Assembly (NCBI RefSeq): GCF_000756715.1
Contig: NZ_CCSE01000001.1
Coordinates: 620,001-684,000, forward strand
Source of the DNA: Jeotgalicoccus saudimassiliensis
GTDB lineage: Bacteria > Bacillota > Bacilli > Staphylococcales > Salinicoccaceae
DNA: 64,000 bases
Reading direction: 5' to 3'
The translations under genes were made by a program, and so were the position numbers. Under the pieces are notes generated by a model. It was given only the letters and a program-made list of their open reading frames with translations. It did no database searches and was not told the origin of the DNA. How positions within the stretch are numbered: position 1 is the first letter of the stretch; every line of letters begins with the position of its first letter. This document shows, piece after piece, positions 58,579 through 64,000 of the stretch.

Positions 58579-59754
58579 TTACATAAATCCAATCAGCATA
58601 CCGCCGGCTGCACCTGTGACCACGATTACCCACGGCGGGAGTTTAAAGTGGACGAGCATTACAAATAATATTGCTGCCAGTGCAAAGTCGACCGGTTTTA
58701 AAATGGAGCTGGTCCAGATCGGTGTGTAAAGTGCAGATATTAAAATACCAATTACTGCAGCATTGACACCCATAACAGCACCTTTAACTTTATCGTTGTT
58801 GCGAAGTATATCCCAAAATGGCAATGTGCCTAATATTAACAGGAATGCCGGCAGGAATATTGCAGCTGTAGCAATCAGCCCGCCAGTCCAGCCGTTCATC
58901 ACTGTGCCGAGGTATGCAGCGAATGTAAAGAGCGGCCCGGGTACAGCCTGTGTAGCACCGTATCCTGCGAGGAACTCTTCAGCAGTAATCCATCCCATCG
59001 GTACCAGTTCCTGTTCGAGTAACGGAAGAACAACGTGTCCGCCGCCGAACACGAGTGCACCTGCTCTGTAGAAACTGTCGATGACTGCCACCCAGTATGA
59101 ACCTGTCAGTTCACGGAAGGCAGGCAGTGCAAACAGCAGTATGAAAAACAACATTAAACAAATTGCCGAGAAGCGTTTCTTAATTGGAAATGACGCTGCT
59201 TTTTTGCCATCATCTTCATGGTCTTTAAAAATAATATAACCAATTAATGCTGCGATCAGGATAACCCCGACCTGTGTAAACACCGACTGGAATAAAAGTG
59301 TTCCGATAAGTGCGAGCAGTGCAATGACTTTTCTTTTAATATCAGGAGCAAGATTTTTGCTCATCCCCATAATTGCATGGGCAACAATAACGACAGCCAC
59401 TATTTTCAAACCGTGAATCCAGCCTGCATCAGCGATATCAAATGTCGTCAGGAGTGAAGCGAAAATCATCAGTACGATAACGGATGGTAAAGTAAAGCCG
59501 ATAAAAGACGTGAGCCCGCCAAGGACACCGCCGCGCATTACCCCGACGCCGATACCGACCTGACTGGATGCAGGACCCGGTAAGAACTGTGAAAGTGCGA
59601 CCAGATCAGCATAGCTTTTCTCATCCATCCATTTTTTACGACGGACATATTCGGTATGGAAATAACCGAGATGGGCAGTCGGACCGCCGAACGACGTCAG
59701 ACCGAGTCTGGTTGAAACCAGTAATATTTCAAAAAGTATTCTTAATTTATTCAT
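58579..59754 (-). CDS. chrA: Chromate-transporter family protein (ChrA)
   Basis: A 391-residue membrane protein with two homologous ChrA domains. The first has LGLTSFGGPTAHLGYF near 19 and LSQFLPGPASSQVGIGVG near 54; the second has GALVFGGGHVVLPLLEQEL near 230 and GYGATQAVPGPLFTFAAYLG near 266. Family members expel chromate or take up sulfate-like anions. The two-domain form is the standard long type. Start ATG follows AGGAGAT. Confidence 0.88.
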   Translation of the reverse strand: MNKLRILFEILLVSTRLGLTSFGGPTAHLGYFHTEYVRRKKWMDEKSYADLVALSQFLPGPASSQVGIGVGVMRGGVLGGLTSFIGFTLPSVIVLMIFASLLTTFDIADAGWIHGLKIVAVVIVAHAIMGMSKNLAPDIKRKVIALLALIGTLLFQSVFTQVGVILIAALIGYIIFKDHEDDGKKAASFPIKKRFSAICLMLFFILLFALPAFRELTGSYWVAVIDSFYRAGALVFGGGHVVLPLLEQELVPMGWITAEEFLAGYGATQAVPGPLFTFAAYLGTVMNGWTGGLIATAAIFLPAFLLILGTLPFWDILRNNDKVKGAVMGVNAAVIGILISALYTPIWTSSILKPVDFALAAILFVMLVHFKLPPWVIVVTGAAGGMLIGFM

Positions 59755-59931
59755 TGATATCTCCTGTATATGTATTCTTAATCAAACGTACCATGTTTGC
59801 AGCTGCTTTTAAACTGCACGCATGACATTTACAAAAAATTAACAAACGGAAACTGACTGTAAAAATGAATTTTTAACAAAGTCTGTATGTTATAATTGTT
59901 TTGAAATTATGAACACGGCAGGGGATATATA

Positions 59932-60795
59932 ATGAAGAAAAGAGAAAGAAACGCATCACTGGCACAAAGTATAAGCGGTGAGTTAAGATGTCCGCATTGC
60001 CACGAAAGTATGGAAGTAAAAGATCTTAAGAGTCTGGTCTGCATTAATAATCATACTTTTGATTTTGCAAAGCAGGGATACGTCAATATGCTGAAAAAGC
60101 CGGTCAATACACAGTACGACGACGCTTTATTTGATTCCCGTGAGAGAATTATCAGTGACGTTGATCTGTACGGTCCGATACACGACAGAATTGCTGAAAT
60201 TATTATGAAGAAGTCCTTGAGGGATGGGGTGCTGTTTGATGCCGGCTCCGGAGAGGGCTCTCATTTAAATAAAATTCTGCACAAAATTGATGGAGACATG
60301 CTTACCGGTATCGGTCTGGATATTTCAAAAGAAGGTGTCCTGATGGCCGCTAAAAACTATGCCGGATATGTTTGGGTTGTCGGTGATCTTGCGAATCCGC
60401 CGTTAGCCGGTGATTCCTGCAAATTTATATTAAACTTTCTGTCACCTGCGAACTATTCAGAGTTCACAAGGATTCTGACGGGGGACGGTATAATAATCAA
60501 AGTAATTCCCGGCAGCAGTTATTTGAAAGAACTGCGTAACGAACTGTTCAGCAGTACCGGGGAAAGTGAATATGAGAATAATGACACACTTGAATTGATG
60601 AAGAGAAATGTTACCGTGGTGAGTGAAGAACGTATCACCTACACGAAATCCCTGAATGCAGTCGGCCTTAAAGATCTGATTACGATGTCGCCGCTCGGCT
60701 GGCATGCAGATGACAGCCAGACAGCTGATTTTATCAGAAGAGGGGATAAGGATATTACGGTGGATATGCATATAGTGGTCGCAGTAAGTAAATAG
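59932..60795 (+). CDS. rlmA: 23S rRNA guanine-N1 methyltransferase, RlmA type
   Basis: A 287-residue methyltransferase that modifies a guanine in helix 35 of 23S rRNA. An N-terminal zinc finger has CPHC at about residue 20 and C-x-NNHTFDFAKQGYVNML; then DSRERIISD, and the S-adenosylmethionine site DAGSGEGSH near 102. In Gram-positive bacteria relatives (RlmA-II, TlrB) act on G748 and TlrB confers tylosin resistance; housekeeping relatives are common. The start has a modest AGGGGAT ribosome site. Confidence 0.85.
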   Translation: MKKRERNASLAQSISGELRCPHCHESMEVKDLKSLVCINNHTFDFAKQGYVNMLKKPVNTQYDDALFDSRERIISDVDLYGPIHDRIAEIIMKKSLRDGVLFDAGSGEGSHLNKILHKIDGDMLTGIGLDISKEGVLMAAKNYAGYVWVVGDLANPPLAGDSCKFILNFLSPANYSEFTRILTGDGIIIKVIPGSSYLKELRNELFSSTGESEYENNDTLELMKRNVTVVSEERITYTKSLNAVGLKDLITMSPLGWHADDSQTADFIRRGDKDITVDMHIVVAVSK

Positions 60796-60946
60796 TATTT
60801 ATGAAATATTTTCAGTTTAATTTCAGGTACGGGTTGCAATTCAAATGACTATAGTTAATAATTACACTATATAAAACCTATTTCAATGAAAAATTACCAT
60901 GAATATTACAAACACGTTACAAAGCGAAAGAATTTGCCCGATAACC

Positions 60947-60975
60947 TTGAAATGTTCCGAACATTAAATTATAAT
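60947..60975 (+). promoter_or_regulatory. Strong promoter in the rlmA-sprT gap
   Basis: TTGAAA and TATAAT with exactly 17 bp between them. The distance to the next coding start is over 200 bases, and a terminator comes first, so it drives a non-coding transcript. Confidence 0.75.
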
Positions 60976-60981
60976 GAGAAT

Positions 60982-61130
60982 ACATTAAGAAATACATAAC
61001 AGAACGAACACACACAAGTTAAAGCTATACTCTTCATATCATTAACTAACTCGTTCTTCGATAGTGCCTATGGCCTAGATATCATATTATATTATTTATC
61101 TGTTAGGGAGACTTTGATCTCCCTTTTTTG
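60982..61130 (+). ncRNA. Candidate small RNA of about 150 nt
   Basis: A strong promoter at 60947-60975 and a terminator (AGGGAGA / TCTCCCT with T-run at 61124) bracket a region without an open frame behind a ribosome site. It can fold: AGAACGA with TCGTTCT closes an outer stem, AAGTTAA with TTAACTA an inner one, GCC with GGC a small hairpin, and AGATA with TATCT a third. It does not match tRNA, 6S or another class I recognise. Length and ends are estimates from promoter and terminator. Confidence 0.55.
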
Positions 61131-61176
61131 TTGTCTTTTTTTAGATAGTTAATACAGCTGAGAAGGTGAGTATATT

Positions 61177-61647
61177 ATGAACGCCGAACAATTACATAAT
61201 ACTGCTGATAAATTTCTGCTGGAAAATTTCAATCTCAGACTTGAAATACCACTCCGAATATCTAAGCGGATGAAATCAAAATTAGGCGCATTTCAGATTA
61301 AAATGCGGGACGGTAAAGTCATTTCACAGGAAATCGTTATGTCCCATACATTTATCGAACATAATGATGAATCAGCTGTTATCGATGTACTGTTTCACGA
61401 ATGTGTCCACTATGCACTGTATACCAAAAGAAAACCGTACAGAGATTCTGACAGTGAATTTAATGAGACGCTTGACCGTCTCGGTATTTCTAAAACGCGA
61501 ACTTATCAATATAAAGGAGAGTCTCATTTATACGAATGCAGAACGTGCGGCTATCAATTTACGAAACGTGTTAAAGGTTATAACAAGCGCTATATATGCA
61601 GACACTGCCGGGGGAAGTTTATATATAAAGGGGCAGTCAAAACCTGA
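61177..61647 (+). CDS. SprT-like metalloprotease-type protein
   Basis: A 156-residue SprT-domain protein. The zinc-metalloprotease motif is H74ECVH in VLFHECVHYAL, and a C-terminal zinc ribbon has CRTC and CRHC pairs. The eukaryotic counterpart, Spartan, removes DNA-protein crosslinks; the bacterial role is not settled. The ATG follows AAGGTGAG. Small size and the C-terminal ribbon agree with the staphylococcal SprT-like protein. Confidence 0.88.
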   Translation: MNAEQLHNTADKFLLENFNLRLEIPLRISKRMKSKLGAFQIKMRDGKVISQEIVMSHTFIEHNDESAVIDVLFHECVHYALYTKRKPYRDSDSEFNETLDRLGISKTRTYQYKGESHLYECRTCGYQFTKRVKGYNKRYICRHCRGKFIYKGAVKT

Positions 61648-61721
61648 TAAAAACAAATTATTAAAAATTGTTTGACAATTAAATCGTGTTGCTCTAGTAT
61701 GAAATACAATTAAATAAGAAA

Positions 61722-61820
61722 ATTATCCAGAGAGACGGAGGGATCAGGCCCTGTGAAATCTCAGCAGCAGGCTTTTTAAGTACTGTGCTAATTCCTGCAG
61801 GCAGCGGCTTGAAAGATAAT
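61722..61820 (+). promoter_or_regulatory. SAM-I riboswitch (S-box)
   Basis: The S-box core is clear in order: ATTATC, AGAGAGACGGAGGGA, GGCCCTGTGAAA, CAGCAGCAGG, GTGCTAATTCCTGC and TTGAAAGATAAT, which closes the P1 helix with the start. It precedes the metNIQ transporter and represses it when S-adenosylmethionine is plentiful. Confidence 0.96.
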
Positions 61821-61829
61821 CATACAATG

Positions 61830-61859
61830 CCATTTGTCTATACAGATAAATGGTTTTTT
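61830..61859 (+). terminator. Regulated terminator of the SAM riboswitch
   Basis: CCATTTGTCT and AGATAAATGG form the stem around ATAC, followed by six T residues, directly after the riboswitch and before the metN ribosome site. Confidence 0.9.
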
Positions 61860-61882
61860 ATTTATATACTAGGAGGGACTGC

Positions 61883-62896
61883 ATGAGCATTCAGCTGGAC
61901 AGCGTTTCAAAAACGTATCATTTAAAAGGTAGAACTGTTGAAGCATTAAAGCCGACATCACTGACGGTTGAAACCGGTGAAATCTTCGGACTGATCGGTT
62001 ACTCGGGTGCCGGTAAAAGTACACTTGTCAGACTGATTAATTTGCTGGAAAGACCGTCTGAAGGCACAGTGACTGTCGGAAATGACGTTCTGACAGAATT
62101 GTCACCGAAAGATCTCCGTATCAGACGCCAGAAAATCGGGATGATTTTCCAGCAGTTTAATTTAATCGAATCAAAAACGGTATATGAAAATATAGAATTT
62201 GTTCTTAAAGCCAGTAAATACAATAAAAAAGACGTACCGGCAAGGATTAAAGAACTGCTTGACCTCGTCGGCTTAAATGACAAATCAAATATAAGTGCCG
62301 GCAATTTAAGCGGCGGGCAGAAGCAGCGGATCGGCATTGCAAGAGCACTTGCCAACAATCCCGACATACTGCTCTGTGATGAAGCAACGAGTGCGCTCGA
62401 TCCGGATACGACAAAGAGTATACTGAACCTTCTTAAAAGTATTAACCGGTCGCTCGGAATTACGATGGTTGTCATTACTCACGAAATGGAAGTGATTAAA
62501 GAAATCGCGGACCGTGTCGGGGTAATGTCTGCCGGAGAAATTATTGAAACCGGTGAAACTTACAGCGTGTTCAGCCATCCGAAGGAAGAAATTACGAAGG
62601 ATTTTGTACAGGAAATATATAATTTTGAAGTGCCTGCACAAATTAAGGAAACGCCTGAAAACCAGGTCATCACCATTCAATTTCTGAGTGAGAATGCTGA
62701 AGAAAATTATTTAAATCAGCTGTACCGCGACTTTGATTTAAGCATCAGTATTTTAAATGGCCGCATTGAATATATTAAAGAAAAACCGCTCGGTTTTCTC
62801 ATGTTCCAGGTGTCGGGAGACACTCCGGAAATCGACCGTCTTAAATCACACATCGATAATACACACGGCATAGAAAGGGTGGGTTATATTGGATAA
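61883..62896 (+). CDS. metN: Methionine ABC transporter ATP-binding protein
   Basis: A 337-residue ATPase for import of methionine and its derivatives. Walker A GYSGAGKST is near residue 38, the signature LSGGQKQR near 141, Walker B ILLCDEATSALD near 163, and a C-terminal NIL (ACT-like) domain of about 80 residues gives feedback by methionine. The ATG at 61883 follows AGGAGGG; an earlier in-frame ATG at 61850 lies inside the riboswitch terminator. It overlaps metI by eight bases. Confidence 0.95.
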   Translation: MSIQLDSVSKTYHLKGRTVEALKPTSLTVETGEIFGLIGYSGAGKSTLVRLINLLERPSEGTVTVGNDVLTELSPKDLRIRRQKIGMIFQQFNLIESKTVYENIEFVLKASKYNKKDVPARIKELLDLVGLNDKSNISAGNLSGGQKQRIGIARALANNPDILLCDEATSALDPDTTKSILNLLKSINRSLGITMVVITHEMEVIKEIADRVGVMSAGEIIETGETYSVFSHPKEEITKDFVQEIYNFEVPAQIKETPENQVITIQFLSENAEENYLNQLYRDFDLSISILNGRIEYIKEKPLGFLMFQVSGDTPEIDRLKSHIDNTHGIERVGYIG

Positions 62897-63548
62897 CTTA
62901 AATCAGCTTTGGCCATTACTTTACCGTGCACTGCTTGAAACGGCACTGATGGTTTCAATTTCAATATTTTTTGCAGTTCTTATCGGTCTGCCGCTTGGCA
63001 TACTGCTATATATTACGCAGCACCCGCTGCTGTTTAAAATTAAGCCTTTAAATGCAACGCTCGGCTGGCTCGTAAATATTATCAGATCTTTTCCTTTCAT
63101 TATTTTAATTGTGGCAATTATGCCTTTTGCAACGTGGCTTGTTAATGCTTCGCACGGACCTGTCTTTGCCAGCGTGGCACTATCCATTGCGGCAGTGCCG
63201 TTGTTTGCGAGACTCGTTGAATCGAGCTTTAACAGTGTTAAAGACGGAGTGATTGAAGCAAGTATTGCCGGTGGTGCCCCGATTTACTTAATCGTTACCG
63301 ATGTCCTGCTGCCTGAAGCGAGAAAGAGTATTACACAGGCGATTACACTGACAATTATTTCAATTATTGCATTCAGTGCAACAGCCGGTGTTGTCGGCGG
63401 AGGCGGTGTCGGTGACCTTGCGATCCGTTACGGATACTACCGGTACGATACGTTAACGATGATCGTAACAGTTATTGTACTTGTTATTATCGTACAGATT
63501 GTCCAGTGGGCAGGAGACTTTATATCTAACAGACGGGAGGAACGGTAA
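62889..63548 (+). CDS. metI: Methionine ABC transporter permease
   Basis: A 219-residue permease with five predicted helices and the coupling loop EASIAGGAPIYLIVTDVLLPEA, here read as EASIAGGAP and VLLPEA, which contacts MetN. The C-terminal GVVGGGGVGDLAIRYGYYRY pattern, cut here at GGGGVGDLAIRYG, is typical of MetI. It starts with TTG at 62889, inside the end of metN, after GGGTGGG. Confidence 0.93.
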   Translation: MDNLNQLWPLLYRALLETALMVSISIFFAVLIGLPLGILLYITQHPLLFKIKPLNATLGWLVNIIRSFPFIILIVAIMPFATWLVNASHGPVFASVALSIAAVPLFARLVESSFNSVKDGVIEASIAGGAPIYLIVTDVLLPEARKSITQAITLTIISIIAFSATAGVVGGGGVGDLAIRYGYYRYDTLTMIVTVIVLVIIVQIVQWAGDFISNRREER

Positions 63549-64000
63549 ATGCGGGGAATTATAATATTTTTAATCGGTACATTGGTCGTTATTGCAGGTA
63601 CCGGCCTTCTTCTATATGAAGATGAAGGCGAAGTGATTACAATCGGCGCATCCAGCGGACCGTTCGCTGACATGGCGACATATGCGTTGAAACCTGTACT
63701 TGAAGAAGAGGGATATTCAGTTGAAGTGGTGGAATACAGCGACTATATTCAGCCGAATAATGCACTGGCAAACGGGGATTTAGATGCAAACCTGTTCCAG
63801 AACGTCCTCTTTATGGAAAGTTTTAATGAAGAAAACGGTGCGGATTTAAAAAATATTATCCAGGTGCCGACAGCACCGATGGGACTTTACAGCAGTGAGT
63901 TCTCCTCGGTGGAAGATATTGCCTCCGGCAGTGAAGTGGCACTGCCGCTCGATCCGGTTAACTCAAGCCGCGGATTTTTAACATTGCAGGATGCAGGACT
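63549..64000 (+). CDS. metQ: Methionine-binding protein MetQ (partial, cut by the window edge)
   Basis: The first 150 codons of an NlpA/MetQ-family substrate-binding protein, following the metI stop directly. Family features are ITIGASSGPFADMA after the N-terminal segment, DYIQPNNALANGDLDANLFQ, cut here at NNALANGDLDANLFQ, and LPLDPVNSSRG. The N-terminal hydrophobic segment (MRGIIIFLIGTLVVIAGTG) has no cysteine, so the usual lipobox is missing. The protein may be held by an uncleaved helix rather than by lipid. Confidence 0.92.
   Translation, partial: MRGIIIFLIGTLVVIAGTGLLLYEDEGEVITIGASSGPFADMATYALKPVLEEEGYSVEVVEYSDYIQPNNALANGDLDANLFQNVLFMESFNEENGADLKNIIQVPTAPMGLYSSEFSSVEDIASGSEVALPLDPVNSSRGFLTLQDAG

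Noticed and set aside
60982-61130. tRNA or 6S RNA as identity of the candidate small RNA
   Set aside because: No cloverleaf, no CCA-type end and no long bulged rod typical of 6S.

Overview
The window comes from a Gram-positive chromosome of moderate-to-low GC, most likely a halotolerant relative of Staphylococcus (Jeotgalicoccus/Salinicoccus type). The main reasons are the gene order lexA / sosA-like / UPF0291 / tkt / UPF0154, which matches staphylococci, Bacillus-type neighbours (ccdA-ccdC-DUF2621, DUF1659-DUF2922-YvrJ, sbcDC, comC-radC, cggR-gapA), strong AGGAGG ribosome sites, and several TTG and GTG starts. The genus is an inference; no rRNA gene is present.

Positions 1-13.4 kb hold a complete allantoin catabolism locus. 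A PucR-type regulator faces allantoinase; then allantoate amidohydrolase, ureidoglycine aminohydrolase, two ureidoglycolate dehydrogenases, the three AllF/G/H oxamate carbamoyltransferase subunits and a carbamate kinase follow in one tight operon. Together they would turn allantoin into nitrogen plus ATP by way of carbamoyl phosphate. From 13.4 to 18.6 kb lie three paralogous YkvI-type membrane proteins on the minus strand, interrupted by a NERD-domain gene and a large repeat array. From 18.8 to 27.8 kb are selO, panE/panBC, a secreted CAP protein, the lexA/sosA SOS pair, and transketolase. From 27.9 to 39.8 kb are three paralogous solute-binding lipoproteins with no permease, an AbgT transporter, a heterodimeric ABC exporter and ccdA-ccdC. 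From 40 to 47 kb are DUF2621, a DUF1659/DUF2922/YvrJ trio, sbcDC, a SCO-type copper lipoprotein and a DJ-1/PfpI protein. From 47.8 to 50.4 kb an M20 amidohydrolase is paired with two DUF5058-type membrane proteins. From 50.6 to 60.8 kb are an acidic lipoprotein with an apparent AUC start, comC-radC, cggR-gapA with a duplicated promoter, an aldo/keto reductase, nitronate monooxygenase, chromate transporter and rlmA. The end holds a candidate small RNA, SprT, and a SAM riboswitch controlling metNIQ, with metQ cut by the window edge.

The most unusual content is non-coding. Three tandem arrays of hairpin-forming repeats (15.73-16.30, 39.91-40.23 and 47.21-47.78 kb; 14, 8 and 14 units) belong to two unrelated sequence families but share the same 41-bp period. 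Each sits in a gap between converging genes. Arms are highly conserved while loops and spacers vary, and the last unit of two arrays has extended, nearly perfect arms. This looks like an organised chromosomal element, perhaps a transcription or supercoiling boundary, rather than coding DNA or CRISPR.

Other points of regulation visible in the sequence are three SOS boxes between lexA and sosA, a CggR-type operator present twice, a hairpin that covers the ccdA ribosome site, and several bidirectional terminators between converging genes.
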